42,936 bases of DNA from Clostridia bacterium (GTDB lineage Bacteria > Bacillota > Clostridia > Oscillospirales > Butyricicoccaceae): positions 1-42,936 of the forward strand of contig JAFTDT010000018.1 in NCBI GenBank assembly GCA_017453985.1, written 5' to 3'. A program made the translations under genes and the position numbers. The notes beneath the pieces are model-generated. The model searched no databases. It was given only the letters and a program-made list of their open reading frames with translations, and was not told the origin of the DNA. This document shows positions 14,759 to 22,332 of the stretch, in pieces (position 1 is the stretch's first letter; every line of letters starts with the position of its first letter).

Positions 14759-15928
14759 TTACAGCGCAGCGACCGCCGCGCAGAGCTTTTCGGCAAACCG
14801 CTTTATATTCTCCCGCTGAGTGGCGATATTGATACGCATGAAGCTCTCGCCGCCGGGTCCGAAGGTGGCGCCTACATTGAGCGCCGCGCCCACCTTGTTT
14901 ACAAAGAAATCCTTCAGCTCGTCTGGCGTCATGCCCAGCGCGCCGACATCCAAAAACAGTATATACGTCGCCTCCGAGCGCACGACCCTTATCTGCGGCG
15001 CATGCTCTCGCAGAATGCGGTCCAGCAGCTCCATGTTGCCGCGCAGATATTCCAGCAGTTCCTCCAGCCACGCCTCGCCGTGGCGGTACGCCGCCTGCGC
15101 GGCGACGATGCCGAAGGCGTTGGCGCCGGAAACGTGCAGACCGCCTCCCAGCAGCGTCTGAAACTTCTTTCTCATATCCTCATTCGGCACGGTGATGAAG
15201 GACATGCCCAGCCCCGCGATGTTGAAGGTCTTGCTGGGCGCCATGGCGACGATGCTGTGCTCGCGGCTCCAGTCAGAGAGCGCGGCGAAAACAATGTGCT
15301 TTGCGGGCGTATAGACGATATCCGCATGTATCTCGTCGGAGAACACCAGCAGATCGTTGCGGCGGCAGATGTCCTCCATGCGCGCCAGCTCCTCCCGCGT
15401 CCAGACTCTGCCCGCGGGGTTGTGCGGGCTGCAGAGTATGAACAGCTTCGCCTGCTTTGCCTTCTCCTCCATGTCGTCAAAATCGACGGTGAAATATCCG
15501 TCCTTATATATGAGCTGATTGTTTATCACCTTGCGCCCCAGCGTCTCCACGGTGCTACTGAACGGGAAATATACCGGCGGCTGGATGAGTACGCCGTCGC
15601 CCTCGGCGGTAAAGCTGAGCAACGCGGCGGACAGCGCCGACAGCACCCCGGGCGTGTGACATGTCCACTCGGGCTTTATCTCCCAGTCGTGACGTTTTTT
15701 CACCCAAGCGGCAAAATCCTCAAAGTAGCCCTCCGGCATGATGTTGTAGCCGTATACCGGATGCTCCGCACGGCGCTTCAGCGCGGCGGTGACCTCCTCC
15801 GGCACAGGGAAATCCATGTCCGCTATCCACATGGAAATGAGATCCTCACGCCCGTACAAGCCCTTCAGCGCGTCGAATTTGACGCAGTCTGTGCCGCGCC
15901 GCTCTATCGTTTTATCAAAATTCACCAT
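14759..15928 (-). CDS. MalY/PatB family PLP-dependent C-S lyase or aminotransferase
   Basis: A 389-residue fold-type I PLP enzyme of the MalY/PatB group, which cleaves cystathionine or cysteine C-S bonds to pyruvate, ammonia and a thiol. Family marks: DFPVPEEVTAALKRRAEHPVYGY near the N-terminus, TPGVLSALSA, CSPHNPAGRVWT, FSDEIHADIVY (PLP-binding Asp), and APSKTFNIAGLG with the Schiff-base Lys. The ATG at 15928 (MVNFDKTIERRG) matches MalY N-termini; a GTG 9 nt upstream is an alternative that would add three residues. Single-gene unit with a promoter at 15999-16027. The regulatory MalY role of E. coli is not implied, because no maltose genes are near. Confidence 0.9.
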   Translation of the reverse strand: MVNFDKTIERRGTDCVKFDALKGLYGREDLISMWIADMDFPVPEEVTAALKRRAEHPVYGYNIMPEGYFEDFAAWVKKRHDWEIKPEWTCHTPGVLSALSAALLSFTAEGDGVLIQPPVYFPFSSTVETLGRKVINNQLIYKDGYFTVDFDDMEEKAKQAKLFILCSPHNPAGRVWTREELARMEDICRRNDLLVFSDEIHADIVYTPAKHIVFAALSDWSREHSIVAMAPSKTFNIAGLGMSFITVPNEDMRKKFQTLLGGGLHVSGANAFGIVAAQAAYRHGEAWLEELLEYLRGNMELLDRILREHAPQIRVVRSEATYILFLDVGALGMTPDELKDFFVNKVGAALNVGATFGPGGESFMRINIATQRENIKRFAEKLCAAVAAL

Positions 15929-15998
15929 GTTCTTCACCCTTTATCCTTTTGTTTTCTGAATATTCACAGAGACATATACAAAAGCCGTGTTACTTCAT

Positions 15999-16027
15999 AT
16001 GATACCGCATTTTTGTCGATATGGCAA
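15999..16027 (-). promoter_or_regulatory. SigA-type promoter of the MalY/PatB gene
   Basis: Minus strand: TTGCCA (16027-16022), 17-nt spacer, TATCAT (16004-15999). Confidence 0.6.
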
Positions 16028-16074
16028 TAAAAACATGCGCGCTTTTTTAATTTTTCGTAAAAAATGACAGATAT

Positions 16075-16103
16075 TTGCCTATTTGCGGCGAATATGGTAC
16101 AAT
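16075..16103 (+). promoter_or_regulatory. SigA-type promoter of the GNAT gene
   Basis: TTGCCT (16075-16080), 17-nt spacer ending TGG (extended -10), TACAAT (16098-16103). Confidence 0.65.
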
Positions 16104-16132
16104 GTTTGTAATTTTCACGCAGGAGGCGATTT

Positions 16133-16645
16133 ATGATGTGGCTGGGTGCGGAGTCTCTGAGATCGGAGCGGCTGGAATACCGGCGCTTTACGGACGCCGA
16201 CCGGGCGTCGATAAGGGCAATCGTCTCCGACGGCAGCGTTACCGAGCCTGCCGGCTACGCGCCGATAAGCAGCGACGCGGAGTTCGAGAAGTTTTTCACG
16301 GCGCTTAGGGAGGACGGCTGCGCCGTCGTGCAAGGCGGCGAGGTGATAGGATATTTCCGCGTGTTCGAGGAAGAGGCGGAGGGCGAGTACGCGGGCAAAA
16401 GCTGCGTCGGCGTGGGCTTTGTGCTGGATGCGCGGCATCACGGCAGCGGCTATGGAACCGAGATGCTGCGCTTTCTCACGGCTCGGCTGAAGCGGCAGTT
16501 TGACCTCTGCTTTGCGGACGCCTTCACCGACAACCCCGCCTCCAACCGCGTGATAACAAAGTGCGGCTACCGCTATACGGAGGATTATTGCATGTATTTT
16601 GACGGGCTGGGGCGCGAGATGACCTGCCGCAGCTATGTATTTTAG
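16133..16645 (+). CDS. GNAT family N-acetyltransferase (RimJ/RimL type)
   Basis: A 170-residue cytoplasmic acetyl-CoA-dependent acetyltransferase. It begins with the RimJ-like LRSERLEYRRFTDAD. The acetyl-CoA loop is in GVGFVLDARHHGSGYGTEML (R/Q-x-x-G-x-G/A region), followed by the typical C-terminal block DNPASNRVITKCGYRYTE. CAGGAGG sits about 7 nt before the ATG. Monocistronic between its own promoter and a strong terminator. The substrate (ribosomal protein, small amine or other) cannot be told from sequence. Confidence 0.9.
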   Translation: MMWLGAESLRSERLEYRRFTDADRASIRAIVSDGSVTEPAGYAPISSDAEFEKFFTALREDGCAVVQGGEVIGYFRVFEEEAEGEYAGKSCVGVGFVLDARHHGSGYGTEMLRFLTARLKRQFDLCFADAFTDNPASNRVITKCGYRYTEDYCMYFDGLGREMTCRSYVF

Positions 16646-16663
16646 GCTGGAAAACAAATAAAA

Positions 16664-16690
16664 CTGCCCGCAGGGAAATCCTGCGGGCAG
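16664..16690. terminator. Bidirectional Rho-independent terminator
   Basis: Perfect 11-bp GC-rich stem (16664-16674 / 16680-16690) with a T-rich tail on the plus strand and T-rich sequence on the minus side. It serves the GNAT gene and the convergent lipoprotein operon. A smaller stem (16703-16711 / 16714-16722) follows. Confidence 0.9.
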
Positions 16691-16738
16691 GTTTGTTTTT
16701 ATGCAGATTTTAAAAAATCTGCTGTTCCTCCATACCGG

Positions 16739-17347
16739 TCAGCTCAGCCGCTCTCCGGCAAGCGAATATGTCTCAAGCCAATCAGAGCCGTCGTCCGAAA
16801 CGATATTCACCAAAATCGTTTCCCCGTCTGCGGAAAAGCCCAGCTCGCGGATAAACGCCGAGCCTGTCAACTCACAGCGGGTCAGTATGTTTCCCTCAAA
16901 ATCGAGAACGTCCGACCAAAAGCTGTATATCGCCGTTGAAAGGTCGTCGCCGCGCCAAACAAGGTTTGTGCCCGGAAAGCTTTTGACAAATGCTTCCGCA
17001 TCGGTATCAAAGATGCAGTATATTCCGTGTTTGGGTCCGGCATGACCGTCGATGACGATATATTGTCCTGCGCTGCGAACGTCCGCAATCGCGTTGATAT
17101 TGGCGTCCTGCTCCGCAAGGGCATGCTCCTTGCCATTGTATGTGAATACTGCGCCCTGAACAGAATGCAGCTCGCTGCCATTGGCAGCGGTCTCGCCCGT
17201 TTCCATTGTAATCGCCCCGTCTCCGGCGTCATCGGCAAGCGTATACAGCTCCTCTTCACAGCCGTTGCCGTCGCTCGTTTCCGCTCGCATACAGCCGCAT
17301 AAAAGCAGCAGGCAAAGCATCGCCGCTAAAAATCTCATATGCTTCAT
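16739..17347 (-). CDS. Putative lipoprotein of unknown function
   Basis: A 202-residue protein with a lipoprotein signal (MKHMRFLAAMLCLLLLCGC, lipobox LCGC with Cys 19), so it is exported and membrane-anchored. The rest is acidic, with beta-strand-rich stretches such as QYIVIDGHAGPKHGIYCIFD and ELGFSADGETILVNIV, reminiscent of beta-propeller blades, though no family is recognised. The ATG at 17347 has AAAGG close upstream; the ATG three codons later is equally possible. Last gene of the minus-strand run from 20866. The 37 bp directly upstream duplicate the region before the neighbouring lipoprotein gene (see the repeats at 17347 and 18349). Confidence 0.7.
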   Translation of the reverse strand: MKHMRFLAAMLCLLLLCGCMRAETSDGNGCEEELYTLADDAGDGAITMETGETAANGSELHSVQGAVFTYNGKEHALAEQDANINAIADVRSAGQYIVIDGHAGPKHGIYCIFDTDAEAFVKSFPGTNLVWRGDDLSTAIYSFWSDVLDFEGNILTRCELTGSAFIRELGFSADGETILVNIVSDDGSDWLETYSLAGERLS

Positions 17348-17383
17348 ATCCTTTCCGTCTATATCGCCTCAAAGTCCGCGCGG
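17347..17383 (-). repeat. 37-bp duplication scar, copy 1
   Basis: 35 of 37 bases match 18349-18385. It contains an out-of-place copy of the last codons (RADFEAI, stop) of the ATC-hydrolase-family gene, plus the ribosome site that precedes the lipoprotein gene. It therefore marks a tandem duplication about 1 kb long. Confidence 0.85.
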
Positions 17384-17394
17384 AGTAAAGCCGC

Positions 17395-18342
17395 CTATCC
17401 CCAGACCGTCCATTCCGTTGCCAAATCCTCTCTGACAGCCTTGTAAAGCCGCCCTGCTTCTCTGCCGCCAACGTCAAAAATCAATGTATTTGCATCTATC
17501 ACAAAAAAGCGCGTTATCCATTTATCCTCCGCAGAAATGCCGTTAGCCTCCGCCGTGACATAAGCAATATAAGGCACTGAGCTTATACCCTCCTGTTCAA
17601 AAACGACGGTATCTCGCGGCGGCAAAAGCAGCGTTTCATACTGTGGAGTACGGAATACTTCATCATCTATTTGTATTTTATCCCATGAAAAGCGCACGCT
17701 TTGCCCGATGATTTCAGACTCCTTTTCGCTCCCAATCTGCTCGGCAACGCGCCACGTCCCGAAAAAGCAGGAGTATTCCAAACTGCTTATCGCAGGGGCA
17801 TTTGCCGAAGCAAGAGCTTCCTGCCCTGACTCTCTTTTAGCCTCGTAAAGCGCGTTAAGCCCGCCGGAACCGCCGGGCACGCTGTCCAAAATCAGCGTGT
17901 CCGCATCTTTTAAGTAAAAGCTGTCTATCCACGCATATTCCGTTTTCCCCATTTCCGAAAGCTCGTCCCGTAAGTTTGTAATTCTGATATGGGCGGAATA
18001 ATCCAAGTCCGACGCAAACCATTTTTCATAGGGCGCCCTATTGCCTAACTGATCCTTTGCGCTATGCGGTAAATGAAGCTGCACCTCATACTTTGGAGCT
18101 AAAAGCAGAGTTTCCCCGTTCAAGCTGACGGCATCTCCGTCTAATGTGAACGTACTCTCAAGCAGCTCGTCCTCATTGTCGTTAGGAAAATATCTTCCAC
18201 CGTCCAGAAACCGAGTCACCCGCCATGTGCCGTAAAACACTTGCGGAAGCCGGCGCGTCTGCATTTTGCCAGATTGCCGATACCCGCAGCCCGAAAGCAA
18301 AAACGCGAACATGCACAGAAAAAGAATTATGCCTTTTTTCAT
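17395..18342 (-). CDS. Two-domain lipoprotein of unknown function with internal duplication
   Basis: A 315-residue lipoprotein (MKKGIILFLCMFAFLLSGC, lipobox LSGC, Cys 19). The mature part consists of two homologous halves: residues about 35-170 begin VFYGTWRVTRF and end DADTLILD...LYEAKRES; residues about 190-312 begin CFFGTWRVAEQ and end DANTLIFD...LYKAVRED. The GTWRV opening followed by many beta strands resembles small beta-barrel (lipocalin-like) domains, but this is only a resemblance. It starts 18 nt after the ATC-hydrolase-family gene and is followed 47 nt later by another lipoprotein. The extracytoplasmic location is supported; the function is unknown. Confidence 0.72.
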   Translation of the reverse strand: MKKGIILFLCMFAFLLSGCGYRQSGKMQTRRLPQVFYGTWRVTRFLDGGRYFPNDNEDELLESTFTLDGDAVSLNGETLLLAPKYEVQLHLPHSAKDQLGNRAPYEKWFASDLDYSAHIRITNLRDELSEMGKTEYAWIDSFYLKDADTLILDSVPGGSGGLNALYEAKRESGQEALASANAPAISSLEYSCFFGTWRVAEQIGSEKESEIIGQSVRFSWDKIQIDDEVFRTPQYETLLLPPRDTVVFEQEGISSVPYIAYVTAEANGISAEDKWITRFFVIDANTLIFDVGGREAGRLYKAVREDLATEWTVWG

Positions 18343-18348
18343 CGGTTT

Positions 18349-18385
18349 TATCCTTTCCTCCTATATCGCCTCAAAGTCCGCGCGG
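18349..18385 (-). repeat. 37-bp duplication scar, copy 2 (parental position)
   Basis: Covers the true 3' end of the ATC-hydrolase-family gene (stop at 18361-18363) and the ribosome-site region of the lipoprotein gene. Matches 17347-17383 with two differences. Confidence 0.85.
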
Positions 18386-19038
18386 CTCTGCCTCTCCAGC
18401 TCCGCCGCCATATCCGCGCCGTACCGCGCCGCGAAATCCTCCAGCACGCTCCGGGCATTTTCCTCCCCCGCCGCGCCGAATATCGCCGCCACGGCGTCGC
18501 GGTAAGCTCGAAACAGATGCCCGCAGTGGTAGGCAAAGTCCCGCCGGTACTCCGTGCGCGGCGGCTCTGCGGGCATGGATGCGTAGTTTGCCCCCACGAC
18601 CCGATGCAGGCAATAGCCGCCGCGGTTGAGATTGACCGGCGCCTGAAACACGATATCGGGGCTGAAGCCCCGCACCAGCGCCTCGTCCACGTGCGAGCAG
18701 TATGCGTCGCCCGCCTCCGCGCAGTCCATGTCTCGGAACTGCGCGTGCCACGGACAGACGGTGATCCGCCGCTCGTAGTCCGGCGCGAGGCTGACCGTCT
18801 CGCTCTCCGTCCGCTCCACCTCATCGGTGAACGCCAGCTCGCCGTACTGCATAAAGACCGCATAGCTAAGCTCCGCGCCGTCGCGCAGGGCGCGGCGCGC
18901 CATTCTCCTGCCGCGCCGCTCGGCATAGCACTGCACCGCGTGAATAAACGCCGCCCTGCCGCGCTCACCGAAGCTCTCCGTCAGCCGGATATAAAACCGC
19001 GCGGAAATATAAGCGTGCGTTCTTTCGTTAAAGCCCAT
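18361..19038 (-). CDS. L-2-amino-thiazoline-4-carboxylic acid hydrolase family protein
   Basis: A 225-residue cytoplasmic protein resembling the ATC hydrolase family, whose founding enzyme opens the thiazoline ring of ATC on the route to L-cysteine. The family pattern is seen in VCPWHAQF, then AGDAYCSHVDEALVRGFSPD, then LNRGGYCLHRVVG: conserved Cys-Pro, Tyr-Cys...Asp and Gly-x-Cys positions. Many family members in Clostridia are uncharacterised and may not use ATC. It starts 12 nt after the amidohydrolase stop, so the two are probably co-translated. The final codons are duplicated downstream at 17359-17383. Confidence 0.72.
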   Translation of the reverse strand: MGFNERTHAYISARFYIRLTESFGERGRAAFIHAVQCYAERRGRRMARRALRDGAELSYAVFMQYGELAFTDEVERTESETVSLAPDYERRITVCPWHAQFRDMDCAEAGDAYCSHVDEALVRGFSPDIVFQAPVNLNRGGYCLHRVVGANYASMPAEPPRTEYRRDFAYHCGHLFRAYRDAVAAIFGAAGEENARSVLEDFAARYGADMAAELERQSRADFEAI

Positions 19039-19050
19039 AGCCGCACCTCC

Positions 19051-19899
19051 TCATTTGCCGAAGATGAGGCGCTCCGCGTTGCCGCAGGCTATCCGCTCCG
19101 CCTCGCTCTCGGTGAAATCCATGGCGTTCAGTATCTCAAAATAGCTCTCGTATATCCCGTCCGGCGGCAGGCTGCGGCTGCATGGCCAGTCCGTGGCGAA
19201 AAGCAGCCTGTCCGCGCCGAACTCCCGCAGTATGCGGTTGGTCTCGCGCAGTCCGTAGCGCGCCGCCCAGTCCGGCAGCACCGCCGATATGTCAAAGCAG
19301 GCGTCCAGCTCCAGCGCGTCCCGCCACTGGAAGCCGCCGAGATGACACACGATGCGCTTCAGTCCCGCGTGTCTGCCCAGCAGCCTGCCGAGCCTCGCGG
19401 GCGCGCACGGCGTCGCGGAGTCCGCCTCCCGCGAGCCGGGAGGATAGGAATGCACCGCCAGCGGCACGCCGCGGCTTGCCGCCGCCTCCGCAATGCCGTC
19501 GTTATACTCGCTGTCGGCGTTCATGCCGCTGTTTTCCGGATGCAGCTTGACGCCGCGGAAGCAGCTCTCCGCCAGCGCCGCCTCAGCCTCCGCGCGGGAA
19601 AGCGCCGCCGGATTTGCCGTATCCACGTCGGCAAAGGCGGCGTAGCGCCCCGGATATGCCGCGCACATACCGCGCATATTGGCATGCACGGCGCGCACGC
19701 TGAAAGCCATGGACATCAGGCAGGGGTCATTGAAGGGCATTATCACCGCGCGCTCGATATTGTATCTGTCCATCAGCCGAACATGTTCCTCCGCGCGGGC
19801 AAATGCAAACTCGCCCTCCGCCTCCGGATTGGCATCGTGCACCTCCTGCGGCAGCAGGTGGATATGCGCGTCTATCTTTCTGATTTTTCGCCAGTCCAT
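19051..19899 (-). CDS. Amidohydrolase 2 family metal-dependent hydrolase
   Basis: A 282-residue TIM-barrel hydrolase (PF04909 type). KIDAHIHLLPQEV gives the HxH metal pair near residue 11. FRGVKLHPEN, LAVHSYPPG, RIVCHLGG and LFATDWPCSR supply the remaining His and Asp ligands in the usual order. It ends with the family's GNAERLIFGK. It lies in a probable operon after an 8-TM membrane protein and before the ATC-hydrolase-family protein. Hydrolysis or decarboxylation of a small ring compound or amide is possible; the substrate is unknown. The 3' gene is separated by only 12 nt. Confidence 0.85.
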   Translation of the reverse strand: MDWRKIRKIDAHIHLLPQEVHDANPEAEGEFAFARAEEHVRLMDRYNIERAVIMPFNDPCLMSMAFSVRAVHANMRGMCAAYPGRYAAFADVDTANPAALSRAEAEAALAESCFRGVKLHPENSGMNADSEYNDGIAEAAASRGVPLAVHSYPPGSREADSATPCAPARLGRLLGRHAGLKRIVCHLGGFQWRDALELDACFDISAVLPDWAARYGLRETNRILREFGADRLLFATDWPCSRSLPPDGIYESYFEILNAMDFTESEAERIACGNAERLIFGK

Positions 19900-19933
19900 A
19901 GCCGCCCCTCCGTTGATATATTTCAGGGATATT

Positions 19934-20866
19934 TTACCTCATTTGCACGCGCTTTTCAAGCAGAAATGTCAGCCCGCCCGCAGCAAGTATTATCAATATA
20001 TCCACCGGCGCCAGCACAAGCCCCGCTATGCCCTCGAACAGATACCCCGTTCCAAATCGGTAAAGCTGTCCGCTGAGGAGTATCATCTCCCCGACGTACA
20101 TCAGCAGAGTCATTCCCGCCGCGATAAATGCGGACAGCAGCCCGCTTCCCCTGCGCAGAAACGAACCGGCATACAGCCCCGCCGTCGTGCCGAGCAGTAT
20201 AAAAAACGCACCCATCAAGCAGGCAGACAGCGGCGACACGAGCAGCTCTCCCGTGCGGTAAAAGGCGGTGAAGCATGCCCATATGCACATACCCAAAAAC
20301 AGCAGCGCGCAGAGCGAGAGCGCCGTCAGCCGCCGCACTCCCGATCTATCCCCAGTCCGCACCACTCTGCCGAAGCCGTACATACTGCCGAGCAGCGCCA
20401 ATATCAGCACCACGGATATGGCGTAAAAATGCAGCTTGAACAGCGGGCTGTATTCCCCGATGAGCACGTCTATCGCTCTCAGCTGCCGCGTTTCATATAC
20501 GTTCGGCGAGATGCACATGAACATCTGCCAATTTTCCACTGTGGTTTTCAGCCCTGTCGTGGCGACGACGATATTTTCAAGCAGCAGCTCCGAGGCAAAG
20601 AAAACCGCGAGCGGCAGCGTGTACCCCGCCGCCCGCCGGAGCTTCCCCTCCCGCCGCAAAATCAGCGGCATAAGCAGCACTCCCGTGATGACGGCAATGC
20701 TGATAGGCGCGTACGGTATGATGTACTTTGGGTAATCCTCCGCACGCACCTCCCCGAAACGCACCGCGTCCGCAAGCACCCGCGCACACATGCAAAGCGG
20801 ATAATACGACGCCGCCAGCGTGCCGAGCAGGGCAAGCAGCCAATAAAGTCTGAACCGTTTTTTCAT
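19934..20866 (-). CDS. Eight-TM membrane protein of unknown function
   Basis: A 310-residue integral membrane protein. Hydrophobic segments are seen at about residues 6-33, 46-68, 81-105, 156-175, 186-210, 218-246, 252-278 and 285-307. After the first segment comes a cysteine-containing PLCMCARVL motif. No family was recognised. Start chosen at MKKRFRLYWLL (20866), where a positive N-terminus precedes the first TM; the longer frame would run through the upstream terminator. First gene of the minus-strand run to 16739, 34 nt before the amidohydrolase. A transport or sensory role for the operon's substrate is only a guess. Confidence 0.7.
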   Translation of the reverse strand: MKKRFRLYWLLALLGTLAASYYPLCMCARVLADAVRFGEVRAEDYPKYIIPYAPISIAVITGVLLMPLILRREGKLRRAAGYTLPLAVFFASELLLENIVVATTGLKTTVENWQMFMCISPNVYETRQLRAIDVLIGEYSPLFKLHFYAISVVLILALLGSMYGFGRVVRTGDRSGVRRLTALSLCALLFLGMCIWACFTAFYRTGELLVSPLSACLMGAFFILLGTTAGLYAGSFLRRGSGLLSAFIAAGMTLLMYVGEMILLSGQLYRFGTGYLFEGIAGLVLAPVDILIILAAGGLTFLLEKRVQMR

Positions 20867-20902
20867 TTCAGCCCGTCCCCCCGCACAGTCCGAAGCCTTT
20901 CG

Positions 20903-20941
20903 AAAAAGCGGCCGCGCTTTTACCGAGGCGCGGTCGCTTTT
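20903..20941 (-). terminator. Rho-independent terminator of the M18 aminopeptidase gene
   Basis: Minus-strand stem of about 14 bp (20941-20928 / 20917-20904, one G-T pair) followed by a T run, directly after the stop of the gene ending at 20958. Confidence 0.88.
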
Positions 20942-20957
20942 TCTCATATCCCGTTTG

Positions 20958-22244
20958 TCAAACTATATCGTAGGCGCCGTCCGCCTGCATGATGATGCTG
21001 CTGCCGAAGAACAGCGTCAGCGCCTTTTCAAAGCTCTCCATATCCTGCTTGCCCGCAGTCTCATAAGAGGAATGCATGGCAAGCTGGGCAAAGCCGATAT
21101 CCACGGTGTTGAGCGAGACCTGCGTATTGGCGATATTGCCGAGGGTGCCGCCGCCCGGCAGGTCAGCTCGGTTGGTGTAAGTCTGATACGGCACGCCCGC
21201 ACGGTCGCAGAGAAGGCGGAATATGCCGGCGGAAACGGTGTCCGAGGTGTATTTCTGCTGCGAATTGAACTTGATGACGATACCCTTGTTCATCTCCGGC
21301 GCGTCGTTTTTGTCCGCGTATTCGGGATGGTTGGGATGCACGGCGTGACCGTTGTCGCAGGAGAGCATGAAGCTCTGCGCGATCATGCGGCGGAAAAAGC
21401 CCGCGTCACTGCCGAGCGCGTCGGATATGCGCTGCAGCGTATCGAGGATAAACGTCCCTGCCGCGCCCTGCTTGGTGGTGCTGCCGCATTCCTCATTGTC
21501 GAGTATGCAGCACACAGGCACTGACGCCGCATCCTTGGCGGCAAGGAACGCGCTCAGCGTCGCAAAGGCGCACTGCTGGTCGTCGAGCCGCGGCGCGGAG
21601 ATGAAGTCGCCCCATTCGGTTCCGGGCTGGGGATTGTACAGCATCAGCTCGCTGGAGATGATATCCTTTTCCTTCGCGCCCGCCGCCTTGGCGACCAGCG
21701 CGGCGAGCTTGCCCTTCTTGTCCGCCGTGCCGAAGAGCGGCAGCATATCTCTCGCCGCGTTGAAATCCTTGCCGGTGTTGACGCTCCGATCCATGTGTAT
21801 CGCCACGTTCGGTATCATGACGCGGGTATTCTTCAGCTCGACCAGCCGCGTTTCCAGCCCGTCCTTCGTGCGGACGGTCACTCTGCCGGCAATGCCGAGC
21901 GGACGGTCTATCCATGTGGAAAAGATGGCTCCGCCGTAAGGCTCCACGCCGAGGCGGACGTATCTGCCATCGGTGACCTCGGCGGACTCCTTGAGGCGGA
22001 AGGTGGGCGCGTCGTCGTGCGCGGCGGTCATCATAAAGCCTCGCGGCTCCGCCTTGGGAATGCGAAAGGCGATGACGGACGAGCGATTGCGCGTGACGTA
22101 ATATTTTCCGCCGCGCTTGAGCTTCCAATCATCGCACTCCCTGAGGCAGGCATAGCCCTCCTTCTCCAGCATTCCGGCGATATGCGCCGCCGCATGGTAG
22201 GGCGTCGGGCACGCCGCTATGAAATCAAAAAGCTTCTTTGACAT
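20958..22244 (-). CDS. M18 family aminopeptidase (ApeB-like)
   Basis: A 428-residue zinc aminopeptidase of the 'M18 aminopeptidase 2' group, close in length to eukaryotic aspartyl aminopeptidases. Metal and catalytic positions are all present: MTAAHDDAPTFRLK (His ligand), ISAPRLDDQQCA (bridging Asp), LDNEECGSTT (Glu pair) and QLAMHSSYETAG (final His). SCDNGHAVHPNHPE and PGGGTLGNIA are further family marks. The SHTDSP consensus is replaced by AAHDDAP. It has its own promoter (22286-22314), GGAGG before the ATG, and its own terminator. Likely breaks down imported peptides together with the M18/M24B pair at 1615-4287. Confidence 0.93.
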   Translation of the reverse strand: MSKKLFDFIAACPTPYHAAAHIAGMLEKEGYACLRECDDWKLKRGGKYYVTRNRSSVIAFRIPKAEPRGFMMTAAHDDAPTFRLKESAEVTDGRYVRLGVEPYGGAIFSTWIDRPLGIAGRVTVRTKDGLETRLVELKNTRVMIPNVAIHMDRSVNTGKDFNAARDMLPLFGTADKKGKLAALVAKAAGAKEKDIISSELMLYNPQPGTEWGDFISAPRLDDQQCAFATLSAFLAAKDAASVPVCCILDNEECGSTTKQGAAGTFILDTLQRISDALGSDAGFFRRMIAQSFMLSCDNGHAVHPNHPEYADKNDAPEMNKGIVIKFNSQQKYTSDTVSAGIFRLLCDRAGVPYQTYTNRADLPGGGTLGNIANTQVSLNTVDIGFAQLAMHSSYETAGKQDMESFEKALTLFFGSSIIMQADGAYDIV

Positions 22245-22285
22245 ATTTACCTCCGTTTATGTAATTATTGCGGTATCTGCTTGTG

Positions 22286-22314
22286 ATTTTACACCATTTC
22301 CGGTTATTTCTCAA
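22286..22314 (-). promoter_or_regulatory. SigA-type promoter of the second M18 gene
   Basis: Minus strand: TTGAGA (22314-22309), 17-nt spacer, TAAAAT (22291-22286). Confidence 0.68.
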
Positions 22315-22332
22315 GTATATTTGCAGGCCTGC

